Counted from the first letter of the stretch, positions 27,314 to 37,051 are shown. The stretch is DNA of 56,602 bases from Tistrella bauzanensis (GCF_014636235.1 NZ_BMDZ01000037.1:1-56602), one strand, 5' to 3'. Numbers and translations: made by a program. The notes: generated from the letters alone by a model not told the origin.

Positions 27314-28343
27314 CCCGCACCTCGAAATGGGTGGGCTTGCCCAGCGCCGGGCGTTCCTTCGCCACCCAGTCCGCCACCCAGTCGATCATCCGGGCCAGCG
27401 GCACGGCGGGGTAGCCGAATAATCCGCAGGCCTGGGCGGTGTTGGTCAGCCATGCGGTCGGGGCTTCGGTGCCGGTGACAATCGCCTCGCGGCCCAGCCG
27501 TTCGGCGAAGGTGCGGGCCAGCCAGCGCACCGCGATCGTCTCAGGGCCGGACACGTTGATCGGGCTGGTCGGGCCGGTGGCATGGGCCAGGCAGCGCAGT
27601 GCCTGGGCATTGGCATCGCCCTGCCAGATCACGTTGACATGGCCCATGGTCACGTCGACCGGCTCGCCGTCGCGCACCTTGCGCGCCACGTCGAACAGCA
27701 CGCCATAGCGCAGATCGACCGCGTAGTTCAGCCGGAACAGCCGGCCCGGCGTACCGTAGACCTCGGAGAAATGCCCGAAGATCCGCTCGCGGCCGATGCA
27801 CGAGAAGGCGTATTCGCCGGGTGGGTTCAGCACCGAGTCCTCGGTCGATCCCTGGCTCGCGACATCGACAAACGGATAGACGCAGCCGGTGGAGAAGGCG
27901 ACGATCCGGCTGTCGCGGAAGGCTTCCGCCACCATCGACGGCACATGAACGTTCATCGCCCAGGTGAGGTTGGCCGATCCGGTGGCGCCGAATTTGCGCC
28001 CGGCCATGAACACCACGTTGCGGGCCTTCGGCAGAGCCTCGATCGCGGCGCGGTCCATCAGGTCGCAGGCGATGGTCTCGACGCCATGCGCCTCCAGGCT
28101 GTCGCGCAGGCCCGGTTCGCTGAAGCGGGCGACGCCGAAGACGCGCTTGCCCGGCGCCGCATTGCGGGCAAGGCGGGCGAGTGTCGGCCCCATCTTGCCG
28201 CCGACACCCAGCACCATGATGTCGCCGTCGATACCGGCCAGATCGGCGGCCAGCGCCCGGCTGGGGCGGGTCATGAAGGCGTCGAGCGCATCGGCGCTGT
28301 CGAAATGGTCGGGGAAGGCGGTGTCATCGAGCCAGGTGGTCAT
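27300..28343 (-). CDS. NAD-dependent epimerase/dehydratase family protein
   Basis: A 347-residue extended-SDR protein. The nucleotide motif is [17 protein letters not shown] and the active-site region FSTGCVYPF then [13 protein letters not shown]. Where the family normally has Tyr-x3-Lys the fourth residue after Tyr is Cys, so the usual Lys is absent; activity may be non-redox or use another residue. The ATG at 28341-28343 overlaps the permease stop (ATGA); open frame further upstream is permease sequence in another frame. It belongs to the ABC uptake operon. The exact reaction is unknown. Confidence 0.78.
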   Translation of the reverse strand: MTTWLDDTAFPDHFDSADALDAFMTRPSRALAADLAGIDGDIMVLGVGGKMGPTLARLARNAAPGKRVFGVARFSEPGLRDSLEAHGVETIACDLMDRAAIEALPKARNVVFMAGRKFGATGSANLTWAMNVHVPSMVAEAFRDSRIVAFSTGCVYPFVDVASQGSTEDSVLNPPGEYAFSCIGRERIFGHFSEVYGTPGRLFRLNYAVDLRYGVLFDVARKVRDGEPVDVTMGHVNVIWQGDANAQALRCLAHATGPTSPINVSGPETIAVRWLARTFAERLGREAIVTGTEAPTAWLTNTAQACGLFGYPAVPLARMIDWVADWVAKERPALGKPTHFEVRDGTY

Positions 28344-29152
28344 GTCATCCTCGCGTCTCTGGGGAGGAACAGGTGTTCGGCGACGAGCACCGCGAGATAC
28401 AATCCAAGGCCGAGCAGGGTCAGCAGCACCACCGCCATGAACATGGCCGGCGTGTCGAGCGAGGCCTGAACCTGGATCATCAGATAGCCGAGGCCGCGTT
28501 CCGAGGCGATGAACTCGCCCACCACCGCGCCGGCGACGGCCAGGATCGCCGCGACTTTCATGCCCGAGAACAGATAGGGCAGGGCGCCGGGCAACTGGAT
28601 GTAGCGGAAGGCCTGCCAGCGCGAGCCTTTGAGCGAGCGCACCAGATCGAGCAGATCGGGTTCGACCTCCTTCAACCCGCGTACAGTGGTCAGCAGGATC
28701 GGGAAGAAGCACAGCAGGAAGGTGATCAGGATGTTGGTGCCGATGCCATAGCTGAACCAGACGATCACCAGCGGCCCAAGCGCCACCTTGGGGATCATGT
28801 TCAGCGTGACCAGCAGCGGAAACACCAGCAGCGACAGCGGCCGCGACCACGAGAAGCCGAGGGCGAGCGCCACGCCCACCACCACCGACAGCACATAGCC
28901 ACCGAAGATCTCGGTCGCGGTGACCAGGGTGTTGCCGGTCCAGTCATAGCTGGATTTGCCCAGGGTGGTGACGATGCCGCTTGGGGCCGGCAGCACGAAG
29001 GCCGGGATGTCGAACAGCCGGACCAGCGCTTCCCACAGTGCGATCGCGCCCAGATGAACGGCGGCGACGATCAGCCAGCGGCGTTGCGTCGCGGCCCGTT
29101 CCGCTCTGGCCTCCGCCCCGCCGCCACCTGTGGTGTCCACGGTGTTCGTCAT
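28340..29152 (-). CDS. taurine/nitrate-type ABC transporter permease
   Basis: A 270-residue inner-membrane protein of the SsuC/TauC class with about six membrane segments. The cytoplasmic coupling loop appears as [20 protein letters not shown], and [19 protein letters not shown] is typical. It is the first gene of the minus-strand operon. A palindrome (29212-29231) lies just upstream of its start and is the likely operator of the neighbouring TetR regulator. The matching binding-protein gene is on the other strand beyond tetR. Confidence 0.88.
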   Translation of the reverse strand: MTNTVDTTGGGGAEARAERAATQRRWLIVAAVHLGAIALWEALVRLFDIPAFVLPAPSGIVTTLGKSSYDWTGNTLVTATEIFGGYVLSVVVGVALALGFSWSRPLSLLVFPLLVTLNMIPKVALGPLVIVWFSYGIGTNILITFLLCFFPILLTTVRGLKEVEPDLLDLVRSLKGSRWQAFRYIQLPGALPYLFSGMKVAAILAVAGAVVGEFIASERGLGYLMIQVQASLDTPAMFMAVVLLTLLGLGLYLAVLVAEHLFLPRDARMT

Positions 29153-29211
29153 GGCCTCTGTCCCTTTCCACCCCTGGGGAATGCGATCAGCCTAGGACGG
29201 GTGCGGATATG

Positions 29212-29231
29212 AGTCAACCAAACAGTTGACT
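29212..29231. promoter_or_regulatory. TetR operator 1, upstream of the permease operon
   Basis: AGTCAACCAAACAGTTGACT: AGTCAAC and GTTGACT are perfect 7-bp arms with a 6-base spacer. It lies 60 bases before the permease start and touches the tetR stop. The second copy at 29932 has the same TCAAC-N6-GTTGA core. Confidence 0.8.
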
Positions 29232-29911
29232 TAATCTGGCGACAAGCCGACCTCTCGCGGCTGAAGGGCCGACAGTACAAAATCGATGACGTGGCGCCGT
29301 CGCCGCGATACCTCCCGTGCCGTGTCGAGATTGGTATCAAATATGGCTGAAAGTGTATGGTTATTGGCAAAGAAGAAATAGGCCAGACCGGCGATCGAGA
29401 TATAGACGTTGATCGGATCCATGTCGGTACGGAACACCCCATCCCGCGCACCTCTGGCCAATGTTTCGTCGATCATCCGCACCAGGGGCGAATGCATTGC
29501 CTGGATCTGCGGTGATGATTTGACATGGCGGGCCTCATGACGGTTCTCATCGTTCAGCAGCGCCACCAGCTCCGGATGCTCGGCCAGATGATCGAACGAG
29601 AAGCCGACCAGCCGTTCCATGGCCGCGACCGCCGGCAGATCGGCCAGATTGAGCGATTGCTCACGGGCGCGGATTTCTCCATAGACCTGTTCCAGCGCCG
29701 CTCGGAACAGGTCGTCCTTGTTGCCGAAATGATGATAGACCAACTGCTTGTTCACGCCGGCCCGGTGGGCGATCTCGTCGACCCGTGATCCGGCCAGACC
29801 CTTATCGGCGAATTCGGCAATGGCGGCGGCCAGAAGGGCGCGCCGGGTCGCCTCTGGATCGCGCTTCTGGCGTATCGGCCGCTTGTCATTCATCCGGGCG
29901 GTTTCTTCCAT
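29231..29911 (-). CDS. TetR/AcrR family transcriptional regulator
   Basis: A protein of about 226 residues with an N-terminal TetR helix-turn-helix (IAEFADKGLAGSRVDEIAHR then AGVNKQLVYHHFGNKDDLF) and an all-helical ligand domain in the C-terminal half. The start is ambiguous: ATG at 29911 or 29893; the frame to 29965 would run over the operator. It is flanked by two copies of one palindrome, one before the permease operon and one in its own divergent promoter with the binding-protein gene. It is therefore the likely repressor of the whole uptake system, released by the imported compound or a product. Confidence 0.88.
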   Translation of the reverse strand: MEETARMNDKRPIRQKRDPEATRRALLAAAIAEFADKGLAGSRVDEIAHRAGVNKQLVYHHFGNKDDLFRAALEQVYGEIRAREQSLNLADLPAVAAMERLVGFSFDHLAEHPELVALLNDENRHEARHVKSSPQIQAMHSPLVRMIDETLARGARDGVFRTDMDPINVYISIAGLAYFFFANNHTLSAIFDTNLDTAREVSRRRRHVIDFVLSALQPREVGLSPD

Positions 29912-29931
29912 CGGGGACAGCTTCCATATTG

Positions 29932-29947
29932 TCAACCAACCAGTTGA
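29932..29947. promoter_or_regulatory. TetR operator 2, divergent tetR/binding-protein promoter
   Basis: TCAACCAACCAGTTGA has the TCAAC and GTTGA arms of operator 1 with a 6-base spacer (CAACCA against CAAACA). It sits 21 bases above the tetR start and about 130 before the binding-protein gene, so it can control both. Confidence 0.78.
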
Positions 29948-30075
29948 TTTAACATTGCCCGGCATCGGGGTGAAGGGCTAAGCTTTTTCGTGGAGGGTCG
30001 ACCGCCAGCCGCGTGCCCCCGGGATGGGCCGACAGACAAGGGCGGCGGTCGCCAGTGATCAGGGAGATGACGAGG

Positions 30076-31089
30076 ATGAAGAGCGTGACGGTCTTCACCG
30101 CCGTGACGGCAGCAGTGGTCGTGGCGGCCACGCTTGGGGGCGCGCCGCGGCCGGCGGCGGCGCTGGAGGATGTGGATCTGGTGCTGAACTGGGTGCCGAC
30201 CGCCGACCATTCACCCTATTATTACGCCAAGGCGCAAGGCTGGTACGAGGCGGCGGGGATCGATCTTGCCATCGAAACCGGCAAGGGGTCGGGGGTATCG
30301 GCCCAGCGCGTGGGTGCGGGCATGTCGGATTTCGGGATCGCCGACATGGCGACGGCCTTGCTTGCCAAGAGCAAGGGCGCGAACCTGACCGCGCTGATGG
30401 TGATCTATGCCAACTCCCCGCAGGGCTTCTATTGGCTGAAGAGCACCGGCATCAATGGCCCCGCAGATTTCCCCGGCCACAAGATCGGCAATCCGCCAAG
30501 CGACGCGTCGCGGGTGATGTGGCCGGCCTTCGCGCAGAAGGTGGGCATCGCGCCCGATGCGGTCAGCTTCGTGAATGTCAGCCCGCAGGCCAAGATGGCG
30601 TCGCTGAAAAGCGGCGCGATCGACGTCACGACCGACTTCTATAACGAGCACGACCTGAAGGTTCGCCAGTTCGGCGACGATCTGGGCTTCGTGGCCTGGC
30701 GCGATGTCGGCATCAACCCCTATGGCAATGCGATCATCGTGAATGCCGACTATATGGCGAAGAACCCGGCGGTGGTGAAAGCCTTCACCGAGGTCAGCCA
30801 GAAGGCGTTCGCCGCCTGCGTCGCCGATGTCGATCCGTGCCTGAAGGCGCTGCTCGATGCCGCCTCGGGCCTGGACGAAGCCAATCAGCGCGACCAGTGG
30901 ATGCGGGTCAAGGAGCTGATGCGCGATCCCACCACCACCGGCGTCGCGCTCGGCGCCTTCGACGATGCGCGCCTGCGCGCCGATTACGAGATGGTGAAGA
31001 CCTATTTCGAGATCGAGCAGCCCTTCGATATCGAGACCGCCTATACCAACGACTATCTCTCGACCGACATCAAGATGCCGGCCGAGTGA
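30076..31089 (+). CDS. ABC transporter substrate-binding protein (NMT1/THI5-like)
   Basis: A 337-residue exported protein: signal peptide over about residues 1-29 (MKSVTVFTAVTAAVVVAATL), then LNWVPTADHSPYYYAKAQGW, the signature of the NMT1/THI5-like class that binds pyrimidines, sulfonates, nitrate or related small molecules. The start at 30076 has AGGGAG nine bases upstream; the ATG at 30067 is too close to that site. It is transcribed divergently from tetR and completes the importer made by genes 28340 and 24600. No aromatic-cage assignment is possible by eye, so the ligand is open. Confidence 0.87.
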   Translation: MKSVTVFTAVTAAVVVAATLGGAPRPAAALEDVDLVLNWVPTADHSPYYYAKAQGWYEAAGIDLAIETGKGSGVSAQRVGAGMSDFGIADMATALLAKSKGANLTALMVIYANSPQGFYWLKSTGINGPADFPGHKIGNPPSDASRVMWPAFAQKVGIAPDAVSFVNVSPQAKMASLKSGAIDVTTDFYNEHDLKVRQFGDDLGFVAWRDVGINPYGNAIIVNADYMAKNPAVVKAFTEVSQKAFAACVADVDPCLKALLDAASGLDEANQRDQWMRVKELMRDPTTTGVALGAFDDARLRADYEMVKTYFEIEQPFDIETAYTNDYLSTDIKMPAE

Positions 31090-31124
31090 CGGCCGATAGG
31101 GCGGGGGCTGGCTGTGTCGCCATG

Positions 31125-31166
31125 AACGAAAAACCCCCATCCGTTGCCGGATGGGGGTTTTTCGTT
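31125..31166. terminator. bidirectional terminator
   Basis: A perfect 19-bp stem (31125-31143 with 31148-31166) and a TTGC loop; five A precede and five T follow the GC core, so it can stop transcription from both the binding-protein gene and the convergent dehydrogenase gene. Confidence 0.92.
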
Positions 31167-31216
31167 GGAGCCGGCGCCGCCCTGGGGAAGGCGGCGCCGG
31201 GCTTATCCGTGTCAGG

Positions 31217-32428
31217 TCAGCCGATCGCGTGCTTGGCCAGCTCGATCTTGGCGACCGTCTCCTGATGCACCTCGTCCGGGCCGTCGGCCAGGCGCAGGGT
31301 GCGGGCGCTGGCATAGGCCTTCGCCAGGAAGAAGTCCTGGCAGACGCCGCCGCCGCCATGGACCTGGATCGCGCGGTCGATCACGCGGGTGGCCATGTTC
31401 GGCGCCACGACCTTGATCGCCGCGATCTCGGACTTGGCGTTCTTGTTGCCGACGGTGTCCATCATCCAGGCAGCCTTCATGGTCAGAAGGCGGGCCTGGT
31501 CGATCTCCATCCGCGACATGGCGATGTAGTGGCGGGTCATGCCGTGGTCGGCCAGCGTCTTGCCGAAGGCGGTGCGCTGCTGGGCGCGCTTGCACATCAG
31601 CTCAAGCGCACGCTCGGCCTGACCGATCAGGCGCATGCAGTGATGAATGCGGCCAGGGCCAAGGCGACCCTGAGCGATCTCGAACCCGCGGCCTTCGCCC
31701 AGCAGGATATTCTCGACCGGCACCCGGACATTCTCGAACAGCACTTCGGCATGGCCATGGGGCGCATCGTCATAGCCGAAGACCTTCAGCGGCCGCAGAA
31801 CCGTCACGCCCGGCGTGTCCATCGGCACCAGGACCATCGACTGCTGACCGTGGCGCGGGCCGTCGAAGCGGGTCTTGCCCATGAAGATCAGGATCTTGCA
31901 GCGCGGATCGGGCGCACCGCTGGTCCACCACTTGCGACCGTTGATGACATAGTCGTCGCCATCACGCTCGATGCGGCTTTCGATGTTGGTCGCGTCCGAC
32001 GACGCCACCAGCGGCTCGGTCATCGCGAAGGCCGACCGGATCTTGCCGGCCAGCAGCGGCTCCAGCCACTGCTTCTTGTGCTCTTCGCTGCCGTAACGCT
32101 CCAGCACTTCCATATTGCCGGTGTCGGGGGCGTTGCAGTTGAACACCTCGGGCGCGATCTCGGACCGGCCCATCACCTCGCAGAGCGGGGCGTATTCGGA
32201 GTTGGTCAGGCCGGCGCCGCGCTCACTCTCGGGCAGGAACAGGTTCCACAGGCCGGCCGCGCGCGCCTTGGCCTTCAGCTCTTCCACGATCGGCGGGGTG
32301 ACCCAGCGATCGGGGGAATTCCGGTGCTGCTCCTCAAAGACGCTCTCCGCCGGATAGACGTAGGCGTCCATGAACTCGATCAGCCGTTCCCGGATTTCGT
32401 GGGCCCGCGGACTGATGGCGAACTCCAT
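31217..32428 (-). CDS. acyl-CoA dehydrogenase, ACAD10/11 type (LvaC-like)
   Basis: A 403-residue acyl-CoA dehydrogenase. [20 protein letters not shown] is the FAD loop; near the C-terminus [13 protein letters not shown] has Asp-Gly where normal members have the catalytic Glu-Gly, a hallmark of ACAD10/11. Those enzymes remove phosphate from 4-phosphoacyl-CoA to give 2-enoyl-CoA after the kinase step. The kinase partner is encoded at 23491-24543. The start at 32428 has GGAGGA upstream. The promoter region carries two PsrA-like operators shared with the divergent tetR gene. Family assignment is strong; the phosphoacyl substrate is inferred. Confidence 0.87.
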   Translation of the reverse strand: MEFAISPRAHEIRERLIEFMDAYVYPAESVFEEQHRNSPDRWVTPPIVEELKAKARAAGLWNLFLPESERGAGLTNSEYAPLCEVMGRSEIAPEVFNCNAPDTGNMEVLERYGSEEHKKQWLEPLLAGKIRSAFAMTEPLVASSDATNIESRIERDGDDYVINGRKWWTSGAPDPRCKILIFMGKTRFDGPRHGQQSMVLVPMDTPGVTVLRPLKVFGYDDAPHGHAEVLFENVRVPVENILLGEGRGFEIAQGRLGPGRIHHCMRLIGQAERALELMCKRAQQRTAFGKTLADHGMTRHYIAMSRMEIDQARLLTMKAAWMMDTVGNKNAKSEIAAIKVVAPNMATRVIDRAIQVHGGGGVCQDFFLAKAYASARTLRLADGPDEVHQETVAKIELAKHAIG

Positions 32429-32489
32429 GGGGGCTTCCTCCTGATCTTGGCCGGTCGCAGGACGACCGACGGGCTCGCTAACACTTGTA

Positions 32490-32505
32490 TCAAACAAACG
32501 TTTTA
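32490..32505. promoter_or_regulatory. PsrA-box-like operator upstream of the ACAD10/11-type gene
   Basis: TCAAACAAACGTTTTA matches the palindrome at 21471-21486 in 14 of 16 positions. It lies 62 bases above the dehydrogenase start, within the divergent promoter shared with the PsrA-like regulator gene. Confidence 0.7.
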
Positions 32506-32687
32506 ACTAGTCTGTGATAGCACAGGCGCCGGGGGCTGTCGATGGGGAAACCGCGCTGTCATGCGAGGGTCTCCGAACGAGCCGCCGGGCGGCTTGCAGG
32601 CCGCTCACGCCCAGCGGGGGCGTGACCGGCTGCACATGTCCCTTGCGAATTTACATTGTCCCGACGTCACGCCTGTGTCATCGATAT

Positions 32688-32703
32688 TCGAACGAACGTT
32701 GAT
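32688..32703. promoter_or_regulatory. PsrA-box-like operator upstream of the PsrA-like tetR
   Basis: TCGAACGAACGTTGAT shares the AACGAACGTT centre with the palindrome at 21471 (12 of 16 positions). It is placed for autoregulation of the tetR gene that starts at 32812. Confidence 0.6.
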
Positions 32704-32811
32704 TTAAAACATCGCCTGAAACGGATTGGTCTCATGAAGGGTAGACATGCCGGCGCACCGGACCCTGCCGGGGCCGCATCCGAAACCGGCGCCAGAGCGA
32801 CGAGGAAACCG

Positions 32812-33552
32812 ATGGCGGGGTCGGACACCAAGGAACGGATTCTCGACGCGGCCGAGCGTCTGTTCGCCGAGCACACCTATGCCGGTGTCTCGCTCAGGAC
32901 CATCACGGCCGAAGCGAATGTCAATCTGGCGGCGGTGAATTATCATTTCGGATCGAAGGATGCGCTGCTGCAGGCGGTGTTCCATCGCCGCGCCCGCGAT
33001 CTGAACCGCGAACGGGTGTCGCTGCTGGCGGAAATCGAGGCGCGCGCCGGCGGGCGGCCGCTGCCATTGGACGACGTGCTCTATGCGCTGCTGGCGCCGC
33101 CGATGCGCTGGATGTCCGATCCGGAACGCGGCCTGTCGGTGTTCGTGCAGTTTCTGGCGCGATGCCGCGCCGACGGCACCCCTGAGATGAAAGCGCTGCT
33201 GGATCGGGATGTGCGTCATCTGCACCGCTTCGTCACGGCGCTTCAGAAGGCGCTGCCGCAGCTTGCGGCCGAGGAGATCTATTGGCGGCTGCATTTCTCG
33301 CTGGGCATGATGCATTACACCATCACCGATCTGAGCCGGCTGGAGGCGATTTCGCAAGGTGTCTGCGACCTTGAGGATTTCGAGGCGCTGGTCCGGCGGA
33401 TGGTGGCCTTCGCGGCCGCCGGATTCCGAAATGCGCCGCCCCTGCGTGAGATTCCGGCCTTTGCCATCGGCCAGACGGCGGCCGGCGGTGTGGCCGGCGT
33501 CCAGGCCGGGATGGATGACGAGCGCGGTGCCCGACAGGGCGCCCAAGACTGA
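32812..33552 (+). CDS. PsrA-like TetR family regulator
   Basis: A 246-residue regulator. The DNA-binding part reads KERILDAAERLFAEHTYAGV, then VNLAAVNYHFGSKDALLQAVF and RRARDLNRER, very close to PsrA, the fatty-acid-responsive repressor of Pseudomonas. The ATG at 32812 has GAGGAAACCG immediately upstream; upstream in-frame ATGs would add an unstructured tail. It is divergent from the ACAD10/11-type gene with two candidate operators between, and 41 bases ahead of a quinone oxidoreductase gene. It is likely to derepress its targets when acyl-CoA or fatty acid accumulates (inference). Confidence 0.85.
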   Translation: MAGSDTKERILDAAERLFAEHTYAGVSLRTITAEANVNLAAVNYHFGSKDALLQAVFHRRARDLNRERVSLLAEIEARAGGRPLPLDDVLYALLAPPMRWMSDPERGLSVFVQFLARCRADGTPEMKALLDRDVRHLHRFVTALQKALPQLAAEEIYWRLHFSLGMMHYTITDLSRLEAISQGVCDLEDFEALVRRMVAFAAAGFRNAPPLREIPAFAIGQTAAGGVAGVQAGMDDERGARQGAQD

Positions 33553-33593
33553 ACAGAGACGATCGAAGAAACCGATCGACAACGGAGGAAGAC

Positions 33594-34568
33594 GTGATCA
33601 AGGCGGTTCTGTGCACGAAACTCGGTGGTCCTGAGGATCTGATCGTGGCCGAGGTTCCGGCCCCCGAGATGAAGCCCGGCCATGTCCGCGTCCGCGTGCG
33701 GGCGGCGGGCGTGAATTTCGCCGACACCCTGATCATTCAGGGCAAATATCAGGTGCGGCCCGAGCTGCCGTTCTCGCCGGGCATCGAGCTTGCGGGCGAG
33801 ATCACCGAGATCGGCGCCGGCGTCACCGGGGTCTCGGTCGGCCAGCGGGTGATGGGCATGGCGTCGAGCGGCGCCTATACCCAGGAAGTGGTGCTGCCGC
33901 AGACCGCGGTGGTTCCCATTCCCGACATGATGGATTTCGAAAGCGCCGCGGCCTTCCCGGTCGCCTATGGCACCTCGCATGTGGCGCTCGAACATCGCGC
34001 GAACCTGAAGCCCGGCGAAAAGCTGCTGGTGCTGGGTGCGGCCGGCGGTGTGGGCCTGACCGCGGTCGAGATCGGCGCCGCGATGGGCGCCGAGGTCATC
34101 GCTGTCGCCAGCAGCCCCGAAAAGCTTGAGGTCGCCCGCGCCCATGGCGCCACTCATCTGATCGACTATGCCAGGGACGACCTGCGCGAGAAGGTCAAGG
34201 AGCTGGTCGGCGGTGTGGACGTGGTCTACGACCCGGTCGGTGGCGGCGCCTTCGATGCCTCGCTCCGCTGCATCAACTGGGAAGGCCGGATTCTGGTCAT
34301 CGGCTTTGCCAGCGGCACGATCCCGCAGATCCCCGCCAACCTGCTGCTGGTCAAGAACGTCTCCGTCGTCGGAACCTTCTGGGGTGCCTATATGCAGAAG
34401 GATCCGAAGATCATCGGGGCCAGTCTGGTCAAGCTGCTTGGCTGGTTTACCGAGGGCAAGCTGAAGCCGCATGTGTCGGAAAGCCACCCGATGGTGGACG
34501 CGCCCAAGGCGCTGAAGGCGCTGATGGAGCGCCGCTCGACCGGCAAGGTCGTCCTGACCATGGATTGA
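33594..34568 (+). CDS. NADPH:quinone oxidoreductase-like medium-chain reductase, GTG start
   Basis: A 324-residue medium-chain dehydrogenase/reductase of the zinc-free quinone oxidoreductase type. AGVNFADTLIIQGKYQ is the substrate region, SPGIELAGEI the core, and LGAAGGVGL (about 148-156) the nucleotide loop; zinc-binding cysteines are absent. The GTG at 33594 follows GGAGGAAGAC. It likely reduces enoyl or quinone substrates with NADPH. It is probably cotranscribed with the PsrA-like regulator and so may belong to the same acyl-CoA regulon. Confidence 0.88.
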   Translation: MIKAVLCTKLGGPEDLIVAEVPAPEMKPGHVRVRVRAAGVNFADTLIIQGKYQVRPELPFSPGIELAGEITEIGAGVTGVSVGQRVMGMASSGAYTQEVVLPQTAVVPIPDMMDFESAAAFPVAYGTSHVALEHRANLKPGEKLLVLGAAGGVGLTAVEIGAAMGAEVIAVASSPEKLEVARAHGATHLIDYARDDLREKVKELVGGVDVVYDPVGGGAFDASLRCINWEGRILVIGFASGTIPQIPANLLLVKNVSVVGTFWGAYMQKDPKIIGASLVKLLGWFTEGKLKPHVSESHPMVDAPKALKALMERRSTGKVVLTMD

Positions 34569-34595
34569 TTGCCGTCAACCATACGCGCGTACAAA

Positions 34596-34621
34596 TGGCC
34601 GCAGCCGTGAGGATGCGGCCA
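34596..34621 (+). terminator. probable terminator after the quinone oxidoreductase gene
   Basis: An 8-bp stem (TGGCCGCA with TGCGGCCA, 34596-34603 and 34614-34621) is followed by the T-rich run GTTTATTTATAT. The long AT-rich stretch beyond (34622-34700) is probably the promoter zone of the chemoreceptor gene. Confidence 0.6.
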
Positions 34622-34834
34622 GTTTATTTATATAAAATACAATGTATTGGCGAATTGCGACCCAAAATGCCCGTTTGTGGCGTTTTCGCGACTGCGTCCT
34701 AACAGATGATTAACGCTTGGCTGCGATAACTTGGGCTGGGGGAGCTTTGAGATCGTCCAGCAGCAGACGTCATGGCTTCATTGGTCCGGACATCATGAAA
34801 CCGGGACGTGCAGACAGGGAAGAGGGTATCCGAC

Positions 34835-36985
34835 ATGGCGGCTACGGGGCGCGGCTTGCGCATCGTTCATAAAATTCCCGGTGTCATTGTGGCAGCGGTC
34901 GCGATCACATCGATCGTGCTTGGCATCGTCGCCTATCTGGTGTCGTCTCGTGAACTGGTTTCGGCCTCCGAAACCAAACTCGTGGCCATCACCAATGCCC
35001 GCGCCGACCGGCTGGGCGATTATCTGGATGGGGTGCGGTCGGATGTGGCCGTGCTCGCCGACAACTCGGTCCTGCGCCAGACGCTGATCGACTTCACCTA
35101 TGCCTTCGAGCTGATTTCGCTGATGGACGACGATCCGTCGGCGATCCTTCAGAAGTCATATGTGGCCGACAATCCTGAAACCGATCGCGGCCTGCTCGAC
35201 AAGGCGCGTGACGGCACCTTCTTCAGCGACAGTCATGAACGCTATCACCCCTGGCTGCGCGCGGCGTCGCGTTCCAAGGGCTATGCCGACCTCTATCTCG
35301 TCGACAAGAATGGCTGGGTCATCTATTCGGTCGAGAAGAACACCGATTTCGCGGTGAAGCTGGATGACAGCCCGGTCGGCCAGGGCGGGCTGGGTCGTGC
35401 CGCCGCCGCTGCCGCCGCGTCCGAGCCCGGCACGGTCTCGCTGGTCGACTTCACCTATCATCAGCCGGCGAATAACGAGGTCAGCGCCTTCCTGTCGGTG
35501 CCGGTGTTCGGCGATGGTGGCTATGTCGGCGCCGTCGTCGTCCGCCTGTCGGTCCAGGGCGTCGACAAGGTCATGCAGAGCGCGCAAGGGCTGGGCGAGA
35601 CCGGCGAGACCTATCTCGTCGGCTCCGACGGCTATATGCGCTCGAACTCGCGCCTCACCGCCGACACCACGGTGCTTGAGCGGCAGATCACCTCGGATGC
35701 CGTGGCGGCGGCACTGGCCGGCAAGACCGGCAGCACCCGCGAGATCGGCCCCAATGGCTATCCGGTGCTGACCGCCTATACACCGCTTGAATTCCTGGGC
35801 CAGCGCTGGGCGGTGATCGCCGACATGGCCGAGGACGAGATGCTGGCGCCGGTCGCCACCATGCGCAACATCATCGCCGCGGTGGCGCTGGGCCTGATCG
35901 TGATCGTGGGCACCATCGGCCTGATCGTCGCCCGTGGCGTCACCCGGCCGCTGGGTCGGATGACCGGTGCCATGAAGACCCTGTCCAGCGGCGACCTCAC
36001 CGTCGACATCCCCGACCGCGACCGCAGCGATGAGATCGGCGAAATGGCGGCCTCGGTGCAGGTGTTCAAGGATGCGATGGTCGAAAGCCAGCGTCTGGCT
36101 GAAGAACAGCGCGCCGACCAGGAGGCCAAGGCCCGTCGCGCCGAACAACTGGTGCAGTTGACCCGCGGCTTCGACGACCGGGTCAGCGGCGTGCTGCGCG
36201 GCGTGACCTCGGCTGCGACCGAACTGGATGCCACCGCGCGGTCGATGTCGTCGACCGCCGATGGTGCCCGTCACCAGTCGGAAGACGTGGCCCATGCCAC
36301 GGCCCAGGCGACCGAGAACGTGCAGACCGTGGCGGCCGCGGCGGAAGAGTTGTCGCATTCGATCACCGAGATCGGCCGGCAGGTCCACAAATCGTCGACC
36401 ATCGCCGGTCGCGCGGTCGACGAGGCCGAGCGCACCAACCAGACCGTCTATGGTCTGGCGGCGGCGGCCGAGAAGATCGGCGACGTGGTGCGGCTGATCA
36501 CCGATATTGCCGAACAGACCAACCTGCTGGCGCTGAACGCGACCATCGAGGCGGCCCGTGCCGGTGAAGCCGGCAAGGGCTTCGCGGTGGTGGCTTCGGA
36601 AGTGAAGAGCCTGGCCAATCAGACGGCGCGGGCGACCGAGGAAATCTCCACCCAGATCGCGGCGGTGCGCGGCGAGACCAATCAGGCGATCGGGGCCATC
36701 GAGGGCATCCGCAAGATCATCGTCGAGATCAACGACATCGCCACCTCGATCGCAAGCGCTGTCGAGGAGCAGAGTGCCGCCACCCAGGAAATCGCCTCGA
36801 ACGTCCAGGCGGCGGCCCGTGGCACCGAGCAGGTGAGCCGCAGCGTCGAGGATATGCGCGACGCGGCCCAGGCCACCGGCAGCGCCTCGCAGCAGATCCT
36901 GGCCTCGGCCGGCGAACTGGCCCGTCAGGCCAGCGATCTGGACGGCGAGGTGCGCGGCTTCCTGGATGCCGTGCGCGCCGGCTGA
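34835..36985 (+). CDS. methyl-accepting chemotaxis protein, dCache type
   Basis: A 716-residue membrane chemoreceptor. TM1 spans about residues 15-37; a periplasmic double-Cache sensor follows; TM2 is near residues 340-365 ([19 protein letters not shown]); HAMP is the [20 protein letters not shown] stretch; the signalling hairpin tip is [20 protein letters not shown]. No terminal NWETF-like tether is present, so adaptation enzymes dock elsewhere. ATG at 34835 follows AGAGGG; a GTG at 34808 is less likely. It stands alone, far from che genes; the ligand is unknown, though dCache receptors usually bind small acids, amines or amino acids. Confidence 0.9.
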   Translation: MAATGRGLRIVHKIPGVIVAAVAITSIVLGIVAYLVSSRELVSASETKLVAITNARADRLGDYLDGVRSDVAVLADNSVLRQTLIDFTYAFELISLMDDDPSAILQKSYVADNPETDRGLLDKARDGTFFSDSHERYHPWLRAASRSKGYADLYLVDKNGWVIYSVEKNTDFAVKLDDSPVGQGGLGRAAAAAAASEPGTVSLVDFTYHQPANNEVSAFLSVPVFGDGGYVGAVVVRLSVQGVDKVMQSAQGLGETGETYLVGSDGYMRSNSRLTADTTVLERQITSDAVAAALAGKTGSTREIGPNGYPVLTAYTPLEFLGQRWAVIADMAEDEMLAPVATMRNIIAAVALGLIVIVGTIGLIVARGVTRPLGRMTGAMKTLSSGDLTVDIPDRDRSDEIGEMAASVQVFKDAMVESQRLAEEQRADQEAKARRAEQLVQLTRGFDDRVSGVLRGVTSAATELDATARSMSSTADGARHQSEDVAHATAQATENVQTVAAAAEELSHSITEIGRQVHKSSTIAGRAVDEAERTNQTVYGLAAAAEKIGDVVRLITDIAEQTNLLALNATIEAARAGEAGKGFAVVASEVKSLANQTARATEEISTQIAAVRGETNQAIGAIEGIRKIIVEINDIATSIASAVEEQSAATQEIASNVQAAARGTEQVSRSVEDMRDAAQATGSASQQILASAGELARQASDLDGEVRGFLDAVRAG

Positions 36986-37018
36986 TCCTCTGGCCCTTGG
37001 TTGACGACATCTGACAAG

Positions 37019-37051
37019 GCCCCGGACGGGTTGCTCCCGTCCGGGGCTTTT
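37019..37051 (+). terminator. rho-independent terminator after the chemoreceptor gene
   Basis: A 12-bp stem GCCCCGGACGGG (37019-37030) with its complement (37036-37047), a TTGCT loop and TTTT. Confidence 0.85.
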
